Positions 35,883 through 46,270 of a stretch of DNA of 64,000 nt are shown here, one piece after another. The translations under genes and the position numbers were made by a program. Every line of letters begins with the position of its first letter. The stretch's first letter is position 1. Source of the DNA: Clarireedia homoeocarpa (Eukaryota > Ascomycota > Leotiomycetes > Helotiales > Rutstroemiaceae); the NCBI GenBank assembly GCA_001465935.1, contig LNKV01000017.1, positions 321,499 to 385,498 of the forward strand. Direction: 5' to 3'. The notes under the pieces were generated by a model that made no database searches, was not told where the DNA came from, and saw only the letters and a program-made list of their open reading frames with translations.

Positions 35883-37513
35883 GATAAAGACATCGTCTGC
35901 GGCGGCTGCGAGCTCAGGGCATCTGGACCTGCTCTAAGGGGTATGTGCCTCTGTATAGGTCAATCGGATTGCTCCATGAAACCACTGACAATGCGCGCGA
36001 ATATTGCGATACGTGTTGTAGGGTTATATCGGGGTATTGAATGAAGGGCGGACGTTGGCTGTGATAGTATCGTTCGAGTAGGAGATGTCGAGGGTGTTGG
36101 TGGTTGATTAAATTAAGATTAAGAAGAAATTCTTGTTGATGATGTTAATGTGCATTGCGACCCAGGCTCAGGATGGATTTCATATGAAAGTGGGGCCTCG
36201 AAATGAAGGCCCCAATTTCCCAGGCCATCATGGCCATTCAATTGCTGGCAACTTCTACTCTGGTGCGGGCCCCTAACTTTTGTACAGTAGATTGGCGAGT
36301 ACTGTCCCCACCAGTTTTATACATATACGAGTTCCAAGTTCTTTACTCCGTGCAGTGAAGCTGCATTGCCTTTGCTCATGGCCTGTGCTGACAGATTACA
36401 GATTTATGATTCCTTGATTCCCTAACCACATGTTGCCACAATTGGAAATGCGATCCTCTCCATCACATCTGCAGTCTAGGTCGGGTCCTTCATGCATGCT
36501 TGTTACTGGGAACAGACAATGAGCACGGGGACAAAAGAATAAAGACCAAACGACCAGCTGCCCGTCTGGGTCGGATCTCCACTCCTGGGAGATGGCCAAT
36601 CATGAACACACGTGCTTCCAAGCATTGGTGATAACTAGATAACCTGATTACAGGTTGACTTGGCCGTTGAGTGCCGTCTTCACTTTTTGCTCGTACCGAG
36701 GGTACCTTAAGTCCCATAGATTACGAGATAGCAATGCTCTTGCTGTGCTCCTACTGGTTGAATGTTCTTTTCCGAGTCTCTTCCTCAGGGTGACCCCTCT
36801 TGCAGAACCGACAATTGATCTTTGCGATAGCTTTTGGGTTCCTGGTTCAGACCAGTCACAATATCCCGGTTCGGCTTACTGCGATATGTCGACCAAGGTC
36901 TAAGATAGAATTCGAAATACACTTCTCACGAAGATAAAGCGGGGAACAGCATCTTGAAGGCAAGAAAGTGCTTGGTGGTTGAGGCTACCAGGGCTCTTTC
37001 TAGAGGAAGTTGAACTTACAGGCCACCTAGGATCCAGAGATAACCTACCTTATATGGGCACAATATCCTGACAGTTCGACTCAGCGCAGATACAATAGCA
37101 ATGTACAGTAGTTACTTCCCTACTGCTTAGTACTAACTTTCGACCTGATACGGAGGTCCTGTTGTCTAATCTTCGGCTCGAGGTGGGGGTTTGCAGTACC
37201 CCGAAGATTGCAACGAGTGACCAGTCGATCAATTGCTCGAAAACGTGCGCTTATCAGGGTTACACGCCTTTGGCCGTCGCCGTCATAGTACTTCATCCTA
37301 GCCAGATTCTGATAGGGTCCAGTTGCAAATTGGGAAACCTTGCAGATCGCGCCTAGTGGTGTTCATGGAAATATATATATACTATCGCCGTTCCTCGTTC
37401 CTACAGGCGATGTAACCCAGAACTTGTTTTAATTTTTCCAATCGGTTTGTCATAACGACCGGACCTCATTGACTGCACACGACAACTCAGCTCTCGAAAA
37501 GTCTTCGAACATT
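35883..37513. other. Intergenic, 1.6 kb, divergent promoter region DLT1 / MFS transporter
   Basis: Both flanking genes start at its edges. No gene, RNA or repeat was recognised; frames are short. An AT tract (atatatatat) lies near 37371..37380, about 135 nt before the transporter ATG, and may serve as a TATA region. Confidence 0.5.
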
Positions 37514-39759
37514 ATGGAGAAGACTTCGTCTGAACCTAGAAAGGATGTTGATGTAAAGGATGTAGAAGCAGTAGATGCTGGCGCCCTACCTGGATCCGTC
37601 AGGCGGGGGGAAGTTGGGCATGACATCCTCACACTTCAAAATGTTGATCCTGCTTTAGATGCTAAGATGCACCTTGTTAATAATGTGAGAACAACTCCCT
37701 AAAGCGACATCTTCTGCCCTCACTCCAATGCGTCCTTCTTGGAATACCAGTTCGGATGATGGGACCCGGCACTAGGCGTTTCCTCAGAAGCACTACTGCT
37801 ACCAAATGACACTTCTCAGCATTTGAAAGTTGCGTCTAACTGTTCGTACTTGTAAAAACACTAATAATTTCGACAGGCTATTGATGAAATAGGATGGACA
37901 AATTATCATTGGAAGGCACGTTTTCTTCCAACGCGCCAATCTATCTTCGCTGACCATTTCTAGCTATTCGTGCTTAATGGCTTCGGGTACGTAAATGCCA
38001 TGGTATAGCTCATATTTGATATCTTCAATTCAGTGAAGGAAGTGACAGACTTCGCAAGATCTTTCCCCACAAAGAGCCCTTTCATTATTCAGTAATCTAA
38101 AGTCCACCCATGATGCTGATTAACTGTTCAGATATGCCGTCGATTCTATGCTCACATTGCTCCAATCAATCATCGCCGGTCAAGCAGTCCTTGAATTTAA
38201 TGCCTCATACTCCCGTGCTCTTACAATCGCCGTTTACGTTGGCTTACTTCTCGGAGCTTTGTTATGGGGTTTAACGGCTGATATGATTGGACGAAAGATT
38301 GCCTTCAACACGTCCCTTTTCATATGTTCTGGTGCTTGCATTGTAGCAGGAGCTGCTCCATCATGGGAATCTCTAGCATTCTTTATCGCTTTGATAGGGT
38401 TTGGCGGAGGAGGAAATCTAATTCTCGACACAACCGTCTTCCTAGAATACCTTCCAAGCAACAAACAATGGGTTTTGAGTAAGGAGTGTCCTAATCATCA
38501 CAGGGAAAAGGCTAATAAGATGATAGCATGGCTTGCTGCATGGTGGGGACTAGGTCAAGCAGTCGCTGGTTTCTTAGCTTGGGGTTTTATGTGTTCGTGA
38601 TAGTTCAAAAAATCACCAGCCCTTACTAATTTTGATACAGCACCGACCAAATGGAACTGCGCCGACATTGAAACCTGCACTAAAGACAACAACATGGGCT
38701 GGAGATATCTCATGTACACATCCGGCGCCCTCGTCTTCCTCATGAGTATCGCCCGCATAACGATTATTCGCTTAAAAGAAACGCCCAAATACCTCCTTGG
38801 CGAAGGCAAAGATGCCGAGCTCGTCTCAGGCTTTCAAATCATGGCAGCAAGATACAAAAGACCATGTTCGATAACCGTCGAGATGCTCGAGAACTGCGGG
38901 GCCATCCGATCGGCTCACGGAAGTAGTAAACTGTCGGTATCGGAATTGACGATCCATTTTAGGGGTCTGTTTGCGACGAAACAGATTGGACTGTCAACTT
39001 GTCTTATTTGGCTCTCGTGGACGCTGATTGGACTCGCGTATCCACTTTTCTATGTCTTCCTATCGACGTACCTTGCTACTAGGGGGAAGGAGTTTGGAAA
39101 TATTTCAACGTATGAGACGTGGAGGAATTATGCGCTGGTGAACATTAGTGGGATTCCGGTACGTTTGTTATAGAAATATTGATGGGAAACTGGTAGGTAT
39201 TTGCTAATGCCTTGTAGGGTCCTATGCTAGCGGGTCATATGGCAAACATGAAATTCTTGGGAAGAAAATATACTATGGCGATTGGCGCCTTGATAACAAG
39301 TATGTCTCCTAAGTTTCTTCTCTTCCGTCTTTTAACATTCTTCCCAACTATCTCTCCCCCATCCTCAATAGGCTTCAACTCTTTCCACCTTGTTCCCATA
39401 TCTCCCACCCTCTACTAAGCTTCCCTCCCCCTTCAGTGGCCTTCTTCTTCGCCTATACGCACGTCCAAACCGAGGCCCAAAACATAGCCTTCTCCTGCTC
39501 CATCGCCTTCTTCCTCAACATTTACTACGGCACTCTATACGCTTACACGCCCGAAGTCCTTCCCTCTGCGCACCGAGCCACTGGAAACGGCGTCGCCGTC
39601 GCCTGTAATAGAGTCATGGGTATCTTGAGCGCGGTTATTGCGACGGTGGCGGGTACCAGTACGCCGGTGCCAATCTATGTTTGTGCGGCGCTGTATGCGG
39701 TGATGGCTGGGTTGGCCGTTTGTTTCCCGTTTGAACCGTATGGGAAGAGGAGTTCGTAG
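37514..39759 (+). CDS. MFS transporter, sugar porter/SV2-like type
   Basis: Model: 37514..37684, 37877..37915, 37964..37986, 38132..38478, 38527..38592, 38641..39158, 39218..39299, 39437..39759; 522 aa. The second intron (37916..37963) is GC-AG (AAG then GCACGT, ending TTTCTAG). The family start MHLVNNAIDEIGW, NYHWKLFVLNGFGYAVDSM leads into twelve membrane segments. The loop 2-3 signature WGLTADMIGRK is present, as are LDTTVFLEYLPSNKQW and RLKETPKYLLGEGKD. It ends in YTPEVLPSAHRATGNGVAVA and FPFEPYGKRSS, typical of this fungal group. Some relatives are annotated as sugar or organic-acid permeases; the substrate is unknown. It lies next to a Zn2Cys6 regulator and an acyltransferase relic. All exon phases close. 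Confidence 0.92.
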
Positions 39760-40479
39760 AGATTTTAGGGAGACCCGGAAGTAGGAAAGGGAAGAGTGGG
39801 AATTGGGAGCAATGGAGAGAGAGGGGGGGGGGAAGAGGCCTGCATTAAAATTTTGAGCGGCTTACCAGTAAATATACTTCCTGTCAGACCAACCCCAAGA
39901 CTTCGATACTCAACCAAAATATATAATATCGAGCTCTCTATTCTGGTAAGTATAAATAAGAGTTCCCAGTATTCAGATTCCACTTAAATTACTAGAAGTT
40001 CGAGGTTAGTCGGATAGTTAGCACACTCACTTACTGGCAGCTTGATTGTATATTGGACGTATATTCATTCGATGAGAAACAGACGCTGAACCCCGGTCAA
40101 GACATTTGTTAAACCATTGAGTTTTCAAGTGGAGGGATTACGCGTTGCTCGGCATTACGCGTAGAATCTCTGAGGAACCATCCTCATGGGTGGGCTTCTG
40201 ATTTCCGGTCGGACTAAGGGGTAGACAGGCATTTTGAATACTGTAGTTCGCTTCCAGATCATCCTAAAAATATCATCGTAACAATCCTCTCATGCAGCCA
40301 GGAAACCGTCAAATAACTAACTGATCTCGTGTAAATATCGTTACCCGATATCTTATACATCTTGCCAGGTATCTTGTTCTCAAAATCCACATCTCAAATC
40401 GCAGAATAATACGCCCTACCGCATCGCATCGCATCCCAACCCTTTCCGCCCCACCCCCCCAGCGCCCACCCTCTTCCAA
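39760..40479. other. Intergenic between convergent genes, with inverted-repeat element
   Basis: About 720 bp between the MFS stop and the regulator stop. A MITE-like element (39860..40040) occupies part of it. Otherwise it holds a G run (39822..39832) and C-rich sequence just before the regulator's stop codon. No gene. Confidence 0.5.
39860..40040. mobile_element. MITE-like inverted-repeat element, copy 2 (diverged)
   Basis: The right arm (39991..40040) is related to copy 1 near 29.6 kb: 25 of 29 matching positions at 40003..40031 versus 29581..29609, including ATAGTTAG and ACAC-CACT. The left arm (39860..39910) is an imperfect inverted partner, sharing CCAGTAA, GAC-AACC and ACTTCGA. No coding capacity. 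The arms are too diverged to fix exact ends. Confidence 0.4.
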
Positions 40480-41842
40480 TCACTTCCCCCTCACCCACCC
40501 AATCTCCCTAATCGGCTCCACAATCCACTCCCTATGCTCCTCATCCAAAAACCCATAAATCCCGCCCATGACATGCGCACTCCAGCCCTCGATCCACCAA
40601 AAGCGCTCCAGCCTCTTGAACAGCACACACGAAAACGCAAACACCGCCAGCGCCTCCTGCGCGCCGTCGCGCAGCCGCATTAGATACGCATCCGATAGCC
40701 GGAACAGCCACACGAAGATATCGCCCGTCTCGTAACTTTCCTCAGAGCAGTTGTGCATGAATTTGTACGAGCGCTCGAGTCCGAGGATCGCGTCGGTGTA
40801 GATGGCTATTTCGCTTGGGGAAAGGGCGGAGTTATGGATGAGGGAGAGGAGAGGGGAGAGGTATGAGGTGTGGTCTGAGGTGGCGTAGGACTCGCGTAGG
40901 GTGATGCGGTCGGTGCGGGCGCGGAAGAGCGGTGCCAGACAGCCGGTTTCGAGGTGGGACTTGAATTGGTCGATAATGGCGGTGGTGCCGCGGAAAAGAA
41001 CCAACCATTGCGCGATGCCGGATTCGCCGACGATGGTGAACTCGCCGAGGCTGCGTGGGTGAGCGAGTGTGTGCATGTTGGTGAGAATGGTGAAGATGTG
41101 CAGTGGAGCGCAGGTCTCAGAGGTGGTGTTGGGGAGGACGATGGTGGCTTGTTGGAGAGCGGTTTGGTGTTGCAGGAGAGAGTAGGTGTAGTATTTTTCT
41201 CGCTGAGAGGGGCGGAGGCGGGCGAGATGGAGAGAGGCGAAGGCAAGGAGTGAGCGCATGAGGAACTCGTAGCCGCAGGCGATTCCAGGGATGGTTGTTC
41301 GCCAGAGCTCTTTTACTTCGGGGTCGCTATTTATGTCGAGTGCAGTGCTTGTACAAAAGTGGTGGAAGACTTCCATGTCCATGAGACTGAGGCCCGGGGG
41401 TTGACTCTGGGATGCGGGGTTGGCATCATCTTGGTCGGCTGGTGACCCCGGGGAGAGACTGGCGCTCGCACCAGCTCCAACGGCGGCGGATTTGGCTGCG
41501 AGGGCATTGGCATGCGAGTAATCACATGGTATGGAATGTTTGATGCAGTTCAAACATGATGGTTTGCCCTCTCCGCACTAAGCATATAGATGTTAGCAAA
41601 GAGGCAAGACGAGTGGATTGAGGAGCATTTGGTTCCTTGAGATGTGTGGAGGCAATCGGAGTGAAGTATTCGTATTCAGACAGTGCAATAACACATCCAA
41701 AGATAGAAAGAAAGGCAGGTAGGCAGGCATATTGTCTCACCTTGATCTTTCTTCTCTTACAATTATTACATCCAGTTCTTGTCTTCCTATGCGACCGACG
41801 AGACGAACTAAACATCTTGTCGGGTGCTGTGACTGCTTCCAT
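40480..41842 (-). CDS. Zn2Cys6 transcription factor, Upc2-like
   Basis: Model: 41842..41741, 41577..40480; 399 aa, one 163-nt intron inside the zinc cluster. Spliced, the cluster reads RKTRTGCNNCKRRKIK then CGEGKPSCLNC and IKHSIPCDYS, giving C-x2-C-x6-C, C-x2-C-x6-C. The body is the Upc2-type regulatory domain: DMEVFHHFCTSTALDINSD, YEFLMRSLLAFASLHLARLR, YTYSLLQHQTALQQATIVLP. Upc2 relatives sense sterols or control nearby metabolic genes; targets here are unknown. The open frame extends upstream only to a TTG, so the ATG at 41842 is used. The tail-to-tail neighbour is the MFS transporter. A local pathway regulator is a fair inference, not shown. Confidence 0.93.
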
Positions 41843-42967
41843 ATTTATGTCGTCATAGAGGCTGAACAAGCACGTCTAGATGTGGGCTTGGATGGCGGAT
41901 AAGGTTATGTCTTCATAAGTACGAATGGGAATCTCGCAAGGGGTGAATGCGTCTCTCACCCTTCATAGATTGGGATAGAAATCTTGGGACAAACATCCAC
42001 AAGCATTTTTGAAGTGTAGGAAAAGCATTTATTTAATACTCCCACTATAATATACTCAGCCCTGTTTCAATCGTCTGAAGGTCTGAAGGCGGTGCTTTTT
42101 CTCCGAGTCGGTGATTTCGGCACAAATATCAATCCGAGACGCTCTACTTCCGTACGCTAACCTGTGATGATTTATTGATAGTAAATTCTTCAGTATATAG
42201 AAGTTTTAACTCAACACAAATAGTAATTCCATTACTTAGTTATTATCGCCAGAATCCTATCGTTCAATCCCCTTGCAAGTCTTCAATACACAACACCATG
42301 TCCTGGCATTGGCTTTCACGTGATACTAGTTTGGGCGAGACGTAACAGTCATTTGGGGAGGTTCTTGTATTTGTGGGATATTTTCAAGTAGAGAGTGAAC
42401 AAATCTTCATGATTGATCGATATTTCTCACGACGGGAAGACCCTATGGAACGAGCTGTAGAGACCCTGTAGTTATAGATTGTCGATCTTTTTTCTAAATC
42501 CTTAATCAATCGCTAATGACTTATTGTGGTAATCCCGGGCTTGCTTGCTCTTTGCTCGTGCCATTCCCGCCGGCGGTTTCTAAATTGGGTTCTGGCTACT
42601 GGGTAATCACCGGCGAACCTCCTTTCTCTTGCCTACCAATAGTAATTTTTCATTGTCATTGATGTTCTGTTAATAAATTCAGGTACATTTTTTGAGTGCC
42701 CACACCGCCTTGAGACTTGCGAGGACAAATGAAAAACAAGTTGAAGTCGTCGCCTTGAAGCCTCGTGTAGTAGATTCTGTCTTGAACCCATTACAACTAC
42801 TTTTCAACCTAGAACTTCATACCCGAATACATTTGCGAAAAGAGGGATATGTATTCCAAACAATGCAGCACCCTTTATCCGCAAGCGAGATAGTAAGGAA
42901 AACTTGACTGGGAAACCATAATCGTCGAACACCAATAACTCTCAAAACTCCCAAAACACCAGGTCAA
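41843..42967. other. Intergenic, 1.1 kb, regulator promoter
   Basis: Upstream of the Zn2Cys6 gene; AT-rich. A 71-codon plus-strand frame (42692..42907) may belong to the 5' part of the acyltransferase relic that follows, but the match is too weak to call. Confidence 0.45.
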
Positions 42968-43737
42968 GTGGAATTCATTCTCAACAACTTAATACTCCCA
43001 GAAAAGGCTTTCACGTTTTCATATCTCGAATCACGAGCTGAGGGATTCCCGATCAGCAAACTTGATGGCAAGAGTTTTGCCCCGCGGGCTGGCTGGCATC
43101 GATTTGATGGTTACGCGAGCGCAAGCGAATTTCATAAAGGGGGGGCTGTATGCCGATGGCGAGGTCTATATCTAATTTGGGACGAATGGGCAAGATATTG
43201 TAAAATCCAGCAGCGCCTTGAATGATATCCCACAGCGCATTGTCTCAAAACCCCCCGAGACGCCCCACCTGCCCTAAAAGTCGATTCTTCAAATATATCC
43301 TATGAGGATCTGAAGAAAAGGCCTGAACTGTGAAGAGTCATATGCATAGACTGGCGAGATTCCAAAGATACGCCTCCACCCATCGCCTCGTACGACTCCG
43401 CACCCGTCAACGACACCAGGATATTCAATATTAGCAGCAAAGCTCTGCAAGAACTCAAAGAGCAAGCCAATCCCAACGCAGCAGGCGTGGCTTCCGGTGG
43501 CTTATCATGGTAACTAAAAATGACGCCCTCGTCGCCTTTCTCTGGCGCGTATTTCTCCGGGCTACGCTCGCTACCAATACACAGGGACTTGAAGCTCGCG
43601 CCATACGTGTTATAAAATGGACTTTTGATCAGGGCGGGCTATCCGGCTAGGTGCCCGTATATCATTTTCCAGGATGCTATGGAGGAGAGGGAGAGTTTGT
43701 TGGGAGAGACCCGAAAGACTGTATCTGAGATAGTATA
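42968..43737 (+). pseudogene. Decayed HXXXD-type fungal acyltransferase
   Basis: Family pieces appear in order but in broken frames. 42968..43225: LESRAEGFPISKLDGKSFAP and SEFHKGGAVC, then a stop. About 43290..43516: SSKALQELKEQANPNAAG, then TAA. 43507..43650 in another frame: TKNDALVAFLWRVFLRATL, then TAG. A last piece near 43650..43737 reads YIIFQDAMEERESLLGET. These match the order in BAHD-like/PF02458 acyltransferases (the KLDG block, the KGG strand before the active site, the NPNAAG loop, NDALVAFLWR). The HXXXD active site that should follow the KGG strand is gone. There are at least three stops and one frame change. It was probably once an acyl-CoA-dependent O-acyltransferase of secondary metabolism. 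It is clearly non-functional. Confidence 0.75.
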
Positions 43738-44955
43738 GAGCTCCCACTTAGTTAGAAGACTCAGACACAATCCAACCAAGCACTTCGTATCCCTTATATG
43801 TGATGCGGTGGTGCCACGAGTTGACGTCGAACCAACAGTATGTTTATGTATGTACTCACCGACTTCATTGCTATGAATTTATGAGATGACCATTATCGAA
43901 ATGGCTCATAGCCCTCAATAGCGACCAAATATGAAAATCCAATATTATACATAAGAGTGTCCTTGCGGGTTCCATTGATAGGTATGTTCCTACTTAGAAC
44001 TGAGAGTGTACTGGGTTGATGAAAATCTAATTCTACTGTACGGCTAACCACATCTTGATCTGTATATATTTCCATGTCTGCCTTGTTTTCTAAAATCTTT
44101 CATAGTCCCTCTCAATCTTTTTGCAATTATCTTCACTCTCGAATCAGCTGCCAGAACCTTCGACATTCTGATGTTTTTAAAAAATTTAATCCAGTTATGC
44201 AAAGCGTTGTAGCCCTAGAGGTTAGAATACAATTTTCGGCATTGTTTCCCGCGGGAAAGTTTTCCCGGCCATTTTAGGCGTTTGGAGGGGGGGGGTAATC
44301 GAAGTTTAACCGGCAGCGATAAAAAGGATGAAAAGCCGCAGGGCTGAGGAACCGACGAACAAAATCTTTTCATTTCCAATCTCTCCGACCGGGCCCTGTT
44401 GATCGATATTCGATTTTGGTACTAATGCATACGTTAAAGCCTTACATGTCCAAATGCGAAACAAGACGTGCCGTTCTAGCCAGCCAAGCCAACAATGATG
44501 GCTGCCATGGCTATCCTGCCTGCCCTGCCCATGTTCTGACGTCAAGCAAGCGGGGGAGAAATAACCTGGAATGCTGGAATAGCACGACCTGAAACAACAA
44601 GACAATGCCACCTTGAGAGGCACCGCAGTTACTACTAATTGGACTGACAAGTCCATTCGAGAACGTCCAACAACTCAGCTCAACTCAACTCTACTCTACT
44701 CAACTCAACTCAACTCAACTTGATCCAATTCAATTCAGTCAAACAAGTTCTCAAGTCACAATTCAATCGATATCCCTTCTCTAAAGATAGAGTCGCGCTT
44801 TCTTACCTCAATTGCTAGGTAGGCCGTTCCACTAGCTAGGGGTTATAATTGGCCCTGTAGGTACGAAGTAAGTCTTACGAACCCCTCCCTTCAACAGACC
44901 TCCTTCGCATTCACTGCTGACCTCCAACTCTAGCATTCACAGTCTTCCAAACAAC
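43738..44955. other. Intergenic, 1.2 kb, with pentamer repeat
   Basis: No gene is supported. A G run (44286..44295) and a CAACT repeat (44671..44720) are present; the latter is about 235 nt before the next start codon. A 116-codon minus-strand frame (44656..44306) is Cys/Ser-rich with no motif. Confidence 0.5.
44671..44720. repeat. CAACT pentamer tandem repeat
   Basis: About ten units of CAACT with CTACT and CAGCT variants over 50 nt, in the promoter or 5' UTR region of the small gene at 44956. Confidence 0.85.
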
Positions 44956-45461
44956 ATGTCATCCCAACAATCAACCCTCGAAAGTGTAAGAGACACTGCC
45001 TCTTCGGCAATAGAAACGATAACCAATGCTGTTTCTACGACCCCTGCCGGGAACCAAGCCCCAAAAGAAGAGGACGAAGTTGGAAAAGACTCGCATGGAA
45101 ATAAGTTCAAGAAGGGCGACTTCAAAGACAAATTGAACGAAGCAGCACACGGTGGGCCACCGCAGAAAGAACCTAGTTTGATGGAGAAAGGTAGGCAATT
45201 TAGGTTCGCTGTGAGCGACGAGTCGGTTGAATTCGACCTTCACGTTATAGCTAGCTGACAATGGAAGCAATGTCTTATATTCCAGGTATCAGCGCATTAC
45301 AACAACACGCTTACGATCAAGGTCCGGAGGAAAATTCGGCAAAGGATGACAATGCGCCACCGACACGACCAGATCACGATGTGCCCATTGAACAATTCTT
45401 AAGACATCAGTATAAGAGCACATCAGGGGAGGGACTTCCGGACCCTTCATTGAGTAAATAG
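44956..45461 (+). CDS. Small disordered protein, fungal, function unknown
   Basis: Model: 44956..45190, 45286..45461; 136 aa, one 95-nt intron (GTAGGC to TTCCAG) in phase 1. It starts MSSQQSTLESVRDTASSAIE, an amphipathic helix like those of small stress-induced proteins. Hydrophilic sequence follows (KEEDEVGKDSHGNKFKKGDF), then SLMEKGISALQQHAYDQGPE and a tail with VPIEQFLRHQYKSTSGEG. Almost no hydrophobic core, so it is probably intrinsically disordered. I have the impression that this type is conserved among fungi but know no function. Without splicing, the first exon would end in a short alternative tail. Confidence 0.8.
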
Positions 45462-46270
45462 GCGACGCATAAGTCCACATAGAAGAGAATATAGAACGGA
45501 TACGCAACAGGTTCGACAAGATTATGATACGAGACACAGTTCTACGGTTGTATGAAGTGAAGCCGGAAGGGGCGTTGTACGGCAAGGCGTTTTAAACTAT
45601 TAAGGCGGAAATCCACCATATTGAACCACATCACAAGGCGGGGTTCTAAGAAGCGGTGTAAATATATCAAATACCAAGCTGAGTTTTTTTTTTTTTTGCA
45701 CCTAACAGTTCTTCGTATTTCCCCATGATTAAGTTTCTCCCACGTGGAATATCATTGTAACACTGCCGTGTTGTCATTTGTCGTGATCTGACATGCACTC
45801 CTATCCAGCCCAGCCCGTATGCTTGTGTGCGGCTGAATCACGCGAATTCGAAGAAAAAAACATGTATAAAAACCTCGGACAGCAGAACAAGATGACCCGA
45901 ACATGCAGGAGACATCCAATTGAACCGGGTTTCTCGGAAGTTTCCCCTTACATTCAGACCCTCGTTCTCTAATTTTAGTGCTTTCATGCTGCACGCACTA
46001 CCTAGCTCTTAGTTGCAGAGAGTATGGAGCTCTTGGCGGTGGTGATCACAAAGAAAGTGAATCTAGTATGAAAACTTCTCGTATTCAGGTCGATTGAGGT
46101 AGATCTATTTGCATTTAAGTCACTTGTTTCCATGGTATTTTAATCGTTATCAACATTTTATTTGCTTTGCCATTCTCAATTGCAATTCCTCTTTAGTTGT
46201 GTTCCTCCTCCAGTATCTTACCTTACCCCTTTCTCTGGCTCGGACATAAAATCTTGGCTTAATTTTAATC
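45462..46270. other. Intergenic, 0.8 kb, promoter of the FAD oxidase
   Basis: A run of 14 T lies at 45684..45697. No gene or RNA is recognised. The oxidase start codon follows a pyrimidine-rich stretch. Confidence 0.5.

Noticed and set aside
44306..44656. 116-codon minus-strand ATG frame
   Set aside because: Composition is random-looking and no family features are visible.
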